Shown: positions 7,557 through 16,401 of the stretch, piece after piece
How the letters are laid out: each line of letters starts with the position of its first letter
Numbering within the stretch: the stretch's first letter is position 1
Assembly: GCF_018424695.1 (NCBI RefSeq)
Contig: NZ_QTNQ01000001.1
Location: 124,001 to 188,000, forward strand
From: Vannielia litorea
GTDB taxonomy: Bacteria > Pseudomonadota > Alphaproteobacteria > Rhodobacterales > Rhodobacteraceae
Direction: 5' to 3'
DNA length: 64,000 nucleotides
Translations under genes and position numbers: made by a program
The notes under the pieces: generated by a model
What the model saw: only the letters and a program-made list of their open reading frames with translations
What the model was told of the DNA's origin: nothing
Database searches by the model: none

Positions 7557-8390
7557 TTAATTTACCCTCCAGATCCCTTCTTCCTGAGCCACTCGCGATT
7601 CAGAAAGAAGTTTCTGTAAATGAGCCACAACATTCCTTTCGGCGGCCATTGCAATATGCGGGTCAGATTTCTTGTAGACTGAAGCGGCGATATTCTGGAC
7701 TGTATCGGAAGTATTTAGGAGATGCTTGAGGATCTGGGTCTCGCGGCGCATCCGGTTGGCAAGTAACCGTTCGATGTAAGGGCGCGGATCCTGGAGTACG
7801 GGCCCGTGACCCGGCAGGCAGATCCTATCGTCGCGATCAATAAGCCGTTGAAGCTGGTCGCAGTAATCACGCATGTTGCCGTCAGGGGGGCTGACGATCG
7901 AACTGTTCCAACTCATCACGTGGTCGCCCGTGAATAACACTCCATCCAGCCTCGCAAAGCAGAGGTGATCGCTCGCGTGACCGGGTGTGTGAAGGACAGT
8001 AAGACCGGCAATCCTTTGCCCGTCTTCCAAAAACCCGTCGGGTTGAAATGCATCGTCTGGAAAGGCACGCGAAACATAAACGGGCAGACCTGTCCGTTCG
8101 CGCAATCCCGGCACGGCACCGAAATGATCGGAATGGTGGTGTGACACTAGAATTCCGGCCGGGTTGCCTCCCAGATTCTCGACAATTGCTTCGAAATGTG
8201 CACTGTCTTCTGCTGGACCCGGATCGAGAATGAACCGACCGTCAGGTGTATCAATGATGTAGCTGTTCGTCCCGTGATAGGTCATCTTCCCGGGATTGCT
8301 CGCAACGATCCTCAGGATTCCCTCGGCCACCTGTTCTGCACGCGCGCGACACGGTTCCGGCTCTGTGTGAAACATGCTGCGTTTTGTCAT
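7557..8390 (-). CDS. Metallo-beta-lactamase-fold hydrolase
   Basis: The protein has 277 residues and a full MBL metal site: SHHHSDHFG (HxHxDH), the next His in HTPGHASDHL, and the bridging Asp in FTGDHVM, with a final GHGP. It resembles the LACTB2/glyoxalase-II branch, which hydrolyses thioesters or phosphodiesters; the substrate cannot be told. The first ATG is used; MFHTEPEP 15 bp in is an alternative. It lies past the end of the bioY operon and may be independently transcribed. Confidence 0.85.
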   Translation of the reverse strand: MTKRSMFHTEPEPCRARAEQVAEGILRIVASNPGKMTYHGTNSYIIDTPDGRFILDPGPAEDSAHFEAIVENLGGNPAGILVSHHHSDHFGAVPGLRERTGLPVYVSRAFPDDAFQPDGFLEDGQRIAGLTVLHTPGHASDHLCFARLDGVLFTGDHVMSWNSSIVSPPDGNMRDYCDQLQRLIDRDDRICLPGHGPVLQDPRPYIERLLANRMRRETQILKHLLNTSDTVQNIAASVYKKSDPHIAMAAERNVVAHLQKLLSESRVAQEEGIWRVN

Positions 8391-8479
8391 TGAATACGAC
8401 CACTTTCTGACAGTGAAAAGTCTGGGACTTGCAAAGCCGCCTTTTGCTTTGCATAGCTTTGGAAGCCTCGGGCTGGCGT

Positions 8480-8505
8480 CCAGCGCCGGTCAGAACCGGC
8501 GCTGG
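8480..8505 (-). terminator. Strong hairpin downstream of bioY
   Basis: CCAGCGCCGGT (8480-8490) and ACCGGCGCTGG (8495-8505) form a perfect 11-bp stem with a 4-nt loop, 24 bp after the bioY stop on the minus strand. No T-run follows in either direction, so it may be a Rho-dependent end or an mRNA-stabilising structure rather than a classical terminator. Confidence 0.45.
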
Positions 8506-8528
8506 AACAAGGCAACAAAGCCCAGCAG

Positions 8529-9095
8529 TCAAGCGTGACCCCGATTATGGAAACCTGTATACAGCACTACAGCAATTGCTGCCTTCGTCAGGTCTCCAAG
8601 CAGGAACGGGTAAAGCCCGGCGTTCAGCAATTTTTCGCCATAGCCGACAAAGCCACCCAACCAGAATAGCCCTGCGCAATACATAAGTATCGAACCGGAG
8701 AGGACCGCTACAGATGCTCTGATTGAAGGCGGAAGCCCTGCCAGCTTTTGAACCATCCATCCTGCAGCCGCCGCCGCGAGCGCAAACCCAATCAAGAATC
8801 CGCCAGTGGGACCCGCAAAATAGGCCAGACCCGCCGGTGCGGGAGGCGTGCCAGCGAAAACCGGCAGGCCAAACAGACCTTCCAGAAGGTACGCAGCGAC
8901 AACTAGACTACTGCGCACCGGCCCCAGGAAAAGGCCGAGACCCAAGACCACCAGGGTTTGTGTTGACATCGGTACCGGGTAGAATGGCACCGCGATTTTG
9001 GCGGATAGTGTCAGAAGTATTGTGCCGATGAGTATTATTGAGATCTCTCGGGTCAGTCTTGCGACCGGTTGGCGTTGAGTGGCTTCCAAATTCAT
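8529..9095 (-). CDS. bioY: Biotin ECF transporter substrate-binding protein BioY
   Basis: The protein has 188 residues and about six membrane helices. The motifs PFYPVPMSTQTLVVLGLG and AGPTGGFLIGF are diagnostic of BioY. The start at 9095 is set by AAGGA about 8 nt upstream. BioY binds biotin at the inner membrane and works with EcfT/EcfA or alone. It is the last gene of the operon with the first acyl-CoA carboxylase, 49 bp after the acyl-CoA dehydrogenase. It therefore links biotin supply to carboxylase production. No bioM or bioN gene is nearby. Confidence 0.93.
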   Translation of the reverse strand: MNLEATQRQPVARLTREISIILIGTILLTLSAKIAVPFYPVPMSTQTLVVLGLGLFLGPVRSSLVVAAYLLEGLFGLPVFAGTPPAPAGLAYFAGPTGGFLIGFALAAAAAGWMVQKLAGLPPSIRASVAVLSGSILMYCAGLFWLGGFVGYGEKLLNAGLYPFLLGDLTKAAIAVVLYTGFHNRGHA

Positions 9096-9144
9096 CTGTT
9101 TCGTCCTTGTTTCTGTAGATCGTTGATTTGCTGGATAGGGAAGC

Positions 9145-10311
9145 TCACATGCGCTTGGCGACTTCTTCCAGCATGACCTCGCTCGCACCGCCGCCGATGG
9201 CCTGAACACGGGCGTCGCGCGACATGCGTTCAACCGGGGTTTCGCGCATATAGCCCATGCCGCCGTGAAACTGGACGCAGTCGTAGAGCACGCTGTTTAC
9301 CAGTTCGCCGCAATAGGCCTTGACCATCGAGACCTCCTTCACGCAATCGTGGCCCGCCGCGTCCAGACCTGCGGCATGATAGACCAGCTGCCGTCCCGCC
9401 GCGATCCTCGTCTGGCAGTCTGCCAGCCGCTGGCGCACCACCTGCTTTTCCCATAGAACACCGCCAAAGGCCTTGCGCTGCTTGACGTATTCCACTGTCA
9501 TGTCCAGCGCGGATTGCGCTTCGGCACAGGCCATCGCACCCAGCACGATGCGTTCGTTCTGGAAGTTCTTCATCACCGAATAGAAGCCGCGGTTGACCTC
9601 GCCCAAAACGTTTTCGGCCGGGATGCGGACATCTTCGAAGATCAGTTCGGCAGTGTCCGAGCACAGCCAGCCGGTCTTGTTCAGCGCCCGACCGACCGAA
9701 AAGCCCGGCGTGCCCTTTTCGACCGCGAACATGGTGATCCCGCGCGAGCCCTTGGCATCGGGGTCGGTCTTGGCGCCGACGAAATACAGATCGGCATGTA
9801 CACCGTTGGTGATGAACATCTTGGTGCCGTTCAGCACCCAGTCCGACCCGTCCTGCACCGCGCGGGTGCGCATGCCGGCCACGTCCGAGCCCGCGCCCGG
9901 TTCGGTCACGGCCACGGCGGTGATCTTTTCGCCCGACGTGATCGACGGCATCCAACGCGCCTTTTGTTCGGGCGTACCGGCGTTTTCCAGATGCGGCGAG
10001 GCCATGTCGGTATGGACAAGAACCGTGGCCGAAAAGCCGCCGAAGGTGGAACGCCCCACTTCCTCGGCCAGCACGACGCTGGACATCACATTCAGCCCTG
10101 CGCCGCCATATTGCGCGTCATAGCGCATGCCCAGCACGCCCAGATCGCCCATCCGGCGCAGCACGTCGCGCGGCACCATGCCGTCATTTTCCCAGGACTC
10201 GGCCTTGGTTGTCACTTCGGTTTCAATGAACCGGCGCAGCTGGTCGCGGATCATGTTGAGGTCTTCGTTGAACGGGCCGGTGGCCGCGGTGATGGTGTCT
10301 TGTCTGGTCAT
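9145..10311 (-). CDS. Acyl-CoA dehydrogenase, citronellyl/isovaleryl-CoA type
   Basis: This flavoprotein of 388 residues makes a 2,3-double bond in an acyl-CoA and passes electrons to ETF. The FAD region is AVTEPGAGSDVAGMRT with FITNG. The catalytic Glu is in the helix-G motif FQNERI, as in isovaleryl-CoA, long-chain and AtuD-type enzymes, and the MCAD position is replaced (AIGGGASEVM). The start ATG overlaps the stop of the carboxylase alpha gene (ATGA). In the operon TetR-beta-hydratase-alpha-ACAD-bioY it probably makes the alpha,beta-unsaturated substrate for the carboxylase, as LiuA or AtuD do. Confidence 0.9.
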   Translation of the reverse strand: MTRQDTITAATGPFNEDLNMIRDQLRRFIETEVTTKAESWENDGMVPRDVLRRMGDLGVLGMRYDAQYGGAGLNVMSSVVLAEEVGRSTFGGFSATVLVHTDMASPHLENAGTPEQKARWMPSITSGEKITAVAVTEPGAGSDVAGMRTRAVQDGSDWVLNGTKMFITNGVHADLYFVGAKTDPDAKGSRGITMFAVEKGTPGFSVGRALNKTGWLCSDTAELIFEDVRIPAENVLGEVNRGFYSVMKNFQNERIVLGAMACAEAQSALDMTVEYVKQRKAFGGVLWEKQVVRQRLADCQTRIAAGRQLVYHAAGLDAAGHDCVKEVSMVKAYCGELVNSVLYDCVQFHGGMGYMRETPVERMSRDARVQAIGGGASEVMLEEVAKRM

Positions 10312-12323
10312 GTGTTTTCCTCCGGGTCGAGTTTGATAAGTGGGGCGTGCCCGGCGACCGTATCGTCTGGTGCACAATAGATTTCCGTCACCACGCCCGC
10401 GACCGGCGCGGGCAGGCTTTGCAAGAGCTTCATGGCCTCCAGCACCACCAGCGTGTCACCGGCTTCGACGCGGTCGCCGAGCGCAACACGTACCTCGGCA
10501 ACGGCGCCGGGCATGGGCGCCGACAACATGTCAGCGCCGCCAGATCCGCCGGTGGCACGTTGCAGATGCTGATCTTCCAGCGTACGCAGGTCTGTCGCGG
10601 TCATTCCGGCAGGGGTTTGCAGGTGCACCCGCCAGTGACCCGGCGCGCGCACGACATGGGCGATGCGCGAAAACGGAACGCCGTCGATGCGTCCGCTCAG
10701 ACGGTTCCCTTTCAGGGCGACATTTTCGGCCGTTATTGTCTGGCCGTCCGGCTGTACGGCGGCAAGCACCGTCCCGGGCCCCGGCCCGGACTCGGTCACG
10801 CGGATCGGCGCTTCGTTGGTTGTGTCCCAATAGAAGGCCGCACCGGGCTGTCCCGCAGGGGCTGTGAGTCGCCATGACCCCAGGCTTTCCCAGGGCGACG
10901 CGCCTGCCGGGACGAGACGCAGATGCAGCGCCATCGCGGCAAAGGCCATGTCCCGGGGATCAGCGGACGGTTCAGTCCAGCCGCCTGGGAACATCTCGGG
11001 CAGGCCCGAGGTATGGTGCCGGAACGCCTCAAAATCCGGGTGTGCCAGTAACGCGCGCTGATAGGCCAGGTTCAGGCCGACGCCGCCGACGGCAAAAGCA
11101 TCGATCGCGGTGATCGCCCGGCGGATCGCCCCGGCCCGATCCGGCGCGTGGACGATCAGCTTAGCAATCATGGAATCATAGTGGTGGCCGACGACCGAAC
11201 CGCACTCTACCCCAGTGTCCAGCCGCACATCCGCGGGCGGCGCCCAAAGGGTGATCTCGCCCGTTTCGGGGCGGAAATTCTCGCCCGGGTTTTCGGCGGC
11301 GATGCGGATTTCAATGCCGTGCCCTTCAAACTGCACATCGCTTTGCGTCAGCGCCAACGGCTCGCCCCGCGCGATGCGCAACTGCCATTCAACAAGGTCG
11401 ATGCCGGTGATTGCCTCGGTCACAGGGTGTTCCACCTGCAACCGGGTGTTCATCTCGAGAAAGTAGTACTCGCCGCGCTCGGGATCATAGAGGTATTCCA
11501 CCGTCCCGGCGGACCGATAACCTATCGCCTGCGCCAGTCGCACAGATGCTGCGCGCATTTCGTCGCGAAGGGCCTCGGGAAGATCGGCAGCAGGGGCTTC
11601 TTCGATCAGCTTCTGATGATTGCGTTGAAGCGAACAGTCGCGATCACCGAGGTGCAGGACATTGCCATGGCTGTCGCCGAACACTTGCACTTCGACATGC
11701 CGCGCACGAGGCGCGTAGCGCTCAAGGAACACTGCGGGATCGCCGAAGGCGCCTTGCGCTTCGGCCCGGGCAGATGCGATTGCTTCAGACGCGCCGCTCA
11801 GATCAGAAACAAGCCGCATGCCGCGCCCGCCCCCACCGGCGCTGGCCTTAACCAGAAACGGGGTGCCAAGCATGCGCGCCTCTTCCAGCAATCGTGCGTC
11901 GGACTGATCTTCGCCGCGATAGCCGGGCAGCACAGGAACTCCCGCATCCTCGGCGGCGGCCTTGGCTTCGATCTTGCTTCCCATCCGTGCGATTGCAGCG
12001 GCAGAAGGCCCGATGAACACAAGGCCCGCCGCCTCGACCGCTGCCGCGAAATCGGCATTTTCCGACAAGAAGCCATAGCCGGGATGCACCGCCCCGGCGC
12101 CGGTTGCGCGGGCGGCATCAAGGATGGCCTCAATGTTCAAATAACTTTCCGACGGCGCGGACGGACCGAGGCAGACCGCATGATCGGCCTCGGCCACGAA
12201 GGGCGCATCGCGGTCGGCCTCGGAGAACACCGCCACGCTTTCCAGCCCCAGCTTGCGGCATCCGCGCTGGATGCGCCGGGCAATCTCGCCCCGGTTGGCG
12301 ATCAGGACGCGGGTAAAGCTCAT
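10308..12323 (-). CDS. Acyl-CoA carboxylase alpha subunit (biotin carboxylase + BCCP), methylcrotonyl-CoA carboxylase-like
   Basis: The protein has 671 residues. The biotin carboxylase domain spans about residues 1-450 (LIANRGEIARRI, ASAGGGGRGMR, EMNTRLQVEHPVTE). A middle BT-like region follows, and a biotinyl domain lies at about 600-671 with the biotin Lys in VLEAMKLLQ. It uses ATP and bicarbonate to carboxylate biotin, which the beta subunit transfers to an acyl-CoA. The ATG at 12323 overlaps the hydratase stop. The gene order with a LiuC-like hydratase suggests 3-methylcrotonyl-CoA or a longer beta-methyl homologue such as geranyl-CoA. Confidence 0.92.
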   Translation of the reverse strand: MSFTRVLIANRGEIARRIQRGCRKLGLESVAVFSEADRDAPFVAEADHAVCLGPSAPSESYLNIEAILDAARATGAGAVHPGYGFLSENADFAAAVEAAGLVFIGPSAAAIARMGSKIEAKAAAEDAGVPVLPGYRGEDQSDARLLEEARMLGTPFLVKASAGGGGRGMRLVSDLSGASEAIASARAEAQGAFGDPAVFLERYAPRARHVEVQVFGDSHGNVLHLGDRDCSLQRNHQKLIEEAPAADLPEALRDEMRAASVRLAQAIGYRSAGTVEYLYDPERGEYYFLEMNTRLQVEHPVTEAITGIDLVEWQLRIARGEPLALTQSDVQFEGHGIEIRIAAENPGENFRPETGEITLWAPPADVRLDTGVECGSVVGHHYDSMIAKLIVHAPDRAGAIRRAITAIDAFAVGGVGLNLAYQRALLAHPDFEAFRHHTSGLPEMFPGGWTEPSADPRDMAFAAMALHLRLVPAGASPWESLGSWRLTAPAGQPGAAFYWDTTNEAPIRVTESGPGPGTVLAAVQPDGQTITAENVALKGNRLSGRIDGVPFSRIAHVVRAPGHWRVHLQTPAGMTATDLRTLEDQHLQRATGGSGGADMLSAPMPGAVAEVRVALGDRVEAGDTLVVLEAMKLLQSLPAPVAGVVTEIYCAPDDTVAGHAPLIKLDPEENT

Positions 12324-13114
12324 TTGACCCGCCATGACGGAATGTCTTTGTTGATGAAGCTGTTGATGCCCTCGATGCCTTCTTCGGTTTCCCAGGCATC
12401 GGCCAGTCGGTCGGCGGTGTAGATCATGTTGGTTTCAAGGTCGTGGGAGGCGACATAGGCGACCAGCGCCTTGGTATCGGCCACGGCCCCCGGCGCAGCC
12501 TGAAGGTGATCGTGCACCACCCGGTCCACCGCGGCGTCCAGGTCGTCCGGAGCGACAACTTCGGTCAGCAGACCGATCCGTTCAGCGCGCGCCGTGTCGA
12601 ACAGGGCGCCCGACAGCATGGTTTCGCGCGAATGCACCTTGCCGATGCGGGCCACGACGTAGGGCGAGATATTCGCGGGCAGCAGACCCAGTTTCACCTC
12701 GGTCAGGCCAAAGCGCGCGCCTTCGACGCCGATGGTATAGTCGCAGACCGAAATCATGCCGACCCCACCGCCATAGGCCGGCCCGTTGATCCGCCCGATC
12801 AGTGGCTTGGGCAACGTGTCCAGCCGGCGCAGCAGATGCGCCAGCGTGGCGCTTTGTTCGACCCGCTCGGCGCGGGTTTTCTCGACGTTCGAGGCGAACC
12901 AGTTGAAATCCCCCCCGGCGCAGAAGCTCTTGCCGGTGCCCGTCAGCACAACGATGCGCACATCGTCGTCTGAAGCCAGCCGCCCGGTCGCGTCATAAAG
13001 TTCCGCAATCAGCGTACCGTTCAGGGCGTTGTGCTTGTCCGGCCGGTTCAGGGTCAGGGTGGCGACGCCACGCGCGTCGGTCTCAAGCTGGATGGTTTCA
13101 TGAACTGTCGTCAT
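12320..13114 (-). CDS. Methylglutaconyl-CoA hydratase-like protein (LiuC/AtuE type)
   Basis: This crotonase-fold protein has 264 residues. The oxyanion region FCAGGDFNW and GGGVGMISVCD is present. The Glu equivalent to rat E144 is replaced by Gly, while the E164 equivalent is kept in FGLTEVKLGLLP. The GGGVG...FGLTEVxLGLxPxxISPYVV pattern matches methylglutaconyl-CoA hydratases, which hydrate the product of methylcrotonyl-CoA carboxylase. It lies between the carboxylase beta and alpha genes, as liuC does between liuB and liuD. Confidence 0.85.
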   Translation of the reverse strand: MTTVHETIQLETDARGVATLTLNRPDKHNALNGTLIAELYDATGRLASDDDVRIVVLTGTGKSFCAGGDFNWFASNVEKTRAERVEQSATLAHLLRRLDTLPKPLIGRINGPAYGGGVGMISVCDYTIGVEGARFGLTEVKLGLLPANISPYVVARIGKVHSRETMLSGALFDTARAERIGLLTEVVAPDDLDAAVDRVVHDHLQAAPGAVADTKALVAYVASHDLETNMIYTADRLADAWETEEGIEGINSFINKDIPSWRVK

Positions 13115-13124
13115 TTTTCCGATC

Positions 13125-14723
13125 TCACATTCTGAATACGGGCGTGTGGCGCCCTAGGTCGGGCACCGAAGAGACTATGGCCAGGCATAGACCCAGAATG
13201 TCGCGAGTTTGCCCGGGCTCGATCAGCCCGTCATCCCAGAGCCGCGAAGTGGCGTAATAGGGATCGGACTGTTCGCCATATTGGGCACGCACCTGCGCCT
13301 CGATCTGTGCAAGATCGGTCTCCATCTTTTCAGGCTCGCCGCCTTTCTGGCGGCGCAGCTCCAGCATCACATTGGAGGCGATGTCTGCCGACATCGTGGC
13401 CAGTTCCGCCGTGGGCCAGGCAAAGAGGAAATTCGGCGCGAAGCCACGCCCGCACATGCCATAGTTGCCCGCCCCGTAGGATCCGCCCAGCAGGACCGAC
13501 AGGCGCGGAACCTTGGCGACGGACATGGCATAGACCAGCTTGGCGCTGTCTTTGGCGATGCCGCCGCGCTCGGCTTCGGTGCCGACCATGAAACCGGAAA
13601 TGTTGTGCAGGAACAATAGCGGGATGTTCCGCTGATCGCACATTGATATGAATTGCGCGCCCTTGAGCGAGCTGTCGGAAAGAAGCGCGCCGTTATTGGC
13701 CAGGATACCGACCCGGTAGCCGTGGATCCGCGCCGTGCCGCAGACCAGTGTTTCGCCCCAGCCGGGCTTGAATTCGCGGAACTCGCCGGCGTCGATCATG
13801 CGCAGCAGAACCTCGCGCATGTCATAGGGCTGTTTGCGGTCGGCGCTGATGACGCCAAGCAATTCCGACGGATCATGCGCCGGCGGTGCAGGCGCCGTGT
13901 CGGGCTGCATCGGGCGCGACTGGCCCAGCTCGGCCACGATATCGCGCATCAGCGCGAGCGCGTGATGTTCGTCCTCGGCCAGATGGTCGGAAACACCCGA
14001 CACGCGCGAATGCATCTCGGCCCCGCCCAGCGTCTCGCCATCGACCTCTTCGTTGATCGCAACCTTGACGATCGAGGGTCCGCCCAAATGGATGCGCGCA
14101 TTGCCGCGCACCATGATGACCTCGTCTGACAGTGCTGGAATATAGGCGCCGCCCGCCGTGCAGCCGCCGAATACCGCCGAGATCTGCGGCAAGCCACTAG
14201 CCGACATGTTGGTCTGGCGATAGAAGGAATTGCCGAAATGGCGGGCATCGGGAAAGACCCTGTCCTGTTCGGGCAGATATGCCCCGCCGCAGTCCACCAG
14301 ATAGAGGCAGGGCAGCCGGTTTTCCGCCGCGATCTCCTGCGCGCGGATGTGCTTCTTGACGGTTTCGTGGTAAAATGATCCGCCTTTCACCGTGGCATCA
14401 TTGGCGATGATCATGCAAGGCAGGCCGTGCACGTTACCAATGCCCGTGACGATCCCGGCGCCGGGTACGGCTCCGCCGTATTGTCCGTGGGCCGCCAACG
14501 ACGACAGCTCCAGGAACGCAGTGCCCGGATCGACCAGCAGGTCGATTCTTTCGCGGACCAGAAGCTTGCCGCGCTTGCGGTGACGTTCGACCATATCGGG
14601 CCGCCCGCCCGACGTGGCCTCGGCAATACGCGCGCGCAGGGTTTCGACACGCTCGCTTTGCGCCGCGTGATTGCGGGCATAGGCCTCCGATGCGGTCAGC
14701 ACCGCCGTGTCAAGTCGTGCCAT
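13125..14723 (-). CDS. Acyl-CoA carboxylase beta subunit (carboxyltransferase), methylcrotonyl-CoA carboxylase-like
   Basis: The protein has 532 residues and two crotonase-like halves. The N-half carries GGCTAGGAYIPALSDE and HLGGPSIVKVA; the C-half carries LLGGSYGAGNYGMCGR, the CoA and carboxybiotin oxyanion regions. It ends VFRM like LiuB/AtuC proteins. It forms an alpha6-beta6-type complex with the alpha subunit encoded two genes downstream. It starts 3 bp after the TetR stop, so regulator and enzyme share one transcript. Confidence 0.92.
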   Translation of the reverse strand: MARLDTAVLTASEAYARNHAAQSERVETLRARIAEATSGGRPDMVERHRKRGKLLVRERIDLLVDPGTAFLELSSLAAHGQYGGAVPGAGIVTGIGNVHGLPCMIIANDATVKGGSFYHETVKKHIRAQEIAAENRLPCLYLVDCGGAYLPEQDRVFPDARHFGNSFYRQTNMSASGLPQISAVFGGCTAGGAYIPALSDEVIMVRGNARIHLGGPSIVKVAINEEVDGETLGGAEMHSRVSGVSDHLAEDEHHALALMRDIVAELGQSRPMQPDTAPAPPAHDPSELLGVISADRKQPYDMREVLLRMIDAGEFREFKPGWGETLVCGTARIHGYRVGILANNGALLSDSSLKGAQFISMCDQRNIPLLFLHNISGFMVGTEAERGGIAKDSAKLVYAMSVAKVPRLSVLLGGSYGAGNYGMCGRGFAPNFLFAWPTAELATMSADIASNVMLELRRQKGGEPEKMETDLAQIEAQVRAQYGEQSDPYYATSRLWDDGLIEPGQTRDILGLCLAIVSSVPDLGRHTPVFRM

Positions 14724-14726
14724 CTG

Positions 14727-15356
14727 TCAGGTTTCCTTTTCTTGCAAGATTCCGTGCAGGAACACGTCGGCATAGGTGCGTGACAGGGCATCGGCACCGC
14801 CGCGTTCGGGGTCGAACCATTCCAGCGTGGCGTTCAGCGCGCCAATCAGCATCAGGCGCAGGCGGCGGATATCCACGTTTCGTTTCAGCGCTCCATCCCG
14901 CTGAAGCCGGGACAACAGGCTGTCCCATTCGGCCTCGTAGGCGCGGCGCGTGGGCAGATTGGCATCCCGGACGGACTGCGGAACCTGCCCGAAAATGCGC
15001 ACATTGGCCGAGGAATAATCGCTGACATCCAGAAGCGCGCGCAGATGCGCCCCGATTGCGGCCCGAAGGGCCGCCTCGGCGCCGGTATCCGCAGGCAATG
15101 CACCAACAGCCTGGCGCATATCGTCGTGAACGGCCTGGATGCCCGCATCCAGAATGGCCACGACGATCTCATCCTTGGAGCCGAAATGGTAATAGATGCT
15201 GCCCGCCTTGATCCCTGCGGCCTCGGCGATTTTTCTGAGCGACACGGGCCCATAGCCCTGTTCCCGAAAGAGCCTGGCAGCGACATCCAGAACGCCTTTA
15301 CGCCCGACCGCGCTGCGCGATGTCTCGCTGACCTCTCCGGCTGTCGTATCCGCCAT
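14727..15356 (-). CDS. TetR-family regulator of the acyl-CoA operons
   Basis: The protein has 209 residues. The start at 15356 (MADTTAG) is chosen for GAAGGGA about 8 nt upstream; ATGs at 15380 and 15389 would lie within or beside the operator. The HTH covers about residues 22-66 (EAAGIKAGSIYYHFGSKDEI), followed by a helical ligand domain ending in NATLEWFDPERGGAD. That ending recurs in both halves of the tandem regulator at 29932-31263 (NWTVEWYD, NWTVEWFDPNKAG). It heads its operon, and the palindrome at 15383-15396 lies 27 bp before the start. Acyl-CoA-responsive autorepression is inferred. Confidence 0.88.
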   Translation of the reverse strand: MADTTAGEVSETSRSAVGRKGVLDVAARLFREQGYGPVSLRKIAEAAGIKAGSIYYHFGSKDEIVVAILDAGIQAVHDDMRQAVGALPADTGAEAALRAAIGAHLRALLDVSDYSSANVRIFGQVPQSVRDANLPTRRAYEAEWDSLLSRLQRDGALKRNVDIRRLRLMLIGALNATLEWFDPERGGADALSRTYADVFLHGILQEKET

Positions 15357-15382
15357 GCGATTCCCTTCGGTACGATACATAA

Positions 15383-15396
15383 CTAACATCTGTTAG
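15383..15396. promoter_or_regulatory. TetR-type operator CTAACA-TC-TGTTAG, site 1
   Basis: Perfect 6-bp arms with a 2-bp centre lie between the SDR gene end and the TetR start, where the promoter of the TetR-carboxylase-bioY operon must be. This is one of seven intergenic copies of the palindrome in the window. Confidence 0.75.
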
Positions 15397-15468
15397 GTTG
15401 CTAGCGCCAATGAGTCAACAAACAATTATTCCAAACCTGGCTCGGGTTGGAACTTGTGGAAAATGCCG

Positions 15469-15497
15469 TCCGGGCAACCGTGATACAGCCGCCCGGA
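15469..15497 (-). terminator. Weak candidate terminator hairpin after the thiolase-SDR pair
   Basis: TCCGGGC (15469-15475) and GCCCGGA (15491-15497) form a 7-bp stem with a 15-nt loop, 50 bp beyond the SDR stop on the minus strand. Only a short TTTT follows further on, so the call is weak. Confidence 0.3.
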
Positions 15498-15546
15498 AAT
15501 GTCAGTCGTACGCCGGACCCCGAACAGGTGGCCCGGGTGGCGGGGA

Positions 15547-16377
15547 TCAGATCGAAAAGCCCCCGCCGCAGATGATGTGCTGACCCGAGATGAAGTTCGA
15601 TTCCGGCGCACAGAACAAATAGACCGCGCCCGCGGCCTCTTCCGGTGTGCCTACCCGGCCCAGCGGAATCATGCGTTCCATCTGGGACAAGAGATCAGGG
15701 TTCACGCCGACCTTGATTTCTTTTTCCTCGATCTTGATCGTGCTGTCGCCGTCTGCGCTGCCCTCCGTCAGGCGGGTGCGGATCGGGCCGAAGGCCACGG
15801 CATTGACGTTGACCTTGTAGCGGCCCCATTCCTTGGCCATCGTCCTGGTGACACCCAGGATACCGGCCTTGGCGGCAGAGTAGTTGATCTGGCCGGCATT
15901 GCCGCCGGTCCCCGCGATGGACGAGATATTCACCACCTTGCGGAACACCTCTTGCCCGGCCGCGGCCTCTTCCTTGGCCTTGGCGCTGATTACCGGCTGG
16001 GCGGCGCGCAGGATCTTAAAGGGCGCTGTCATGTGAACGTCGATGATCGCCTGCCACTGCTCGTCGGTCATCTTCTGAACGACGCTGTCCCAGGTGTAGC
16101 CGGCGTTGTTCACGATGATGTCGAGTCCGCCGAAGCTGTCCACGCCCGTCTTGATGAACCGTTCGGCAAAACCGTCTTCGGTCACGCTGCCGGCGCAGAC
16201 CACCGCTTCGCTGCCAGCGGCGCGGATAGCTTCAGCGGCTTCATTGGCCGGGTCGGCGTCCAGATCGTTGACCACTACCCGGGCCCCTTCCGAGGCCAGT
16301 TTGAGTACGATTTCGCGGCCAATGCCTCGGCCCGAACCCGAGACCAGGGCAACACGACCGTCGAGTTTTCCAGTCAT
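15547..16377 (-). CDS. SDR-family 3-hydroxyacyl-CoA/3-oxoacyl dehydrogenase
   Basis: The protein has 276 residues. The Rossmann motif is SGSGRGIGRE, followed by VNNAG, the catalytic Ser in VNISSIAG, and YSAAK. GGGAGG lies 8 nt before the ATG. It would oxidise a 3-hydroxyacyl-CoA with NAD(P)+. It follows the SCP2-type thiolase by 24 bp, so the pair could perform the last two steps of a beta-oxidation turn. A roughly 20-residue insertion (about 215-235, TEGSADGDSTIKIEEKEI) is unusual for the family. Confidence 0.85.
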   Translation of the reverse strand: MTGKLDGRVALVSGSGRGIGREIVLKLASEGARVVVNDLDADPANEAAEAIRAAGSEAVVCAGSVTEDGFAERFIKTGVDSFGGLDIIVNNAGYTWDSVVQKMTDEQWQAIIDVHMTAPFKILRAAQPVISAKAKEEAAAGQEVFRKVVNISSIAGTGGNAGQINYSAAKAGILGVTRTMAKEWGRYKVNVNAVAFGPIRTRLTEGSADGDSTIKIEEKEIKVGVNPDLLSQMERMIPLGRVGTPEEAAGAVYLFCAPESNFISGQHIICGGGFSI

Positions 16378-16401
16378 ATTAATTCCTCCCGAAAGGCGCT
16401 A

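Noticed and set aside
9096-9144. BioR-type operator or biotin regulatory site before bioY
   Set aside because: I looked for a TTATNTATAA-like motif in the gap and found none; bioY appears to depend on the upstream operon promoter.
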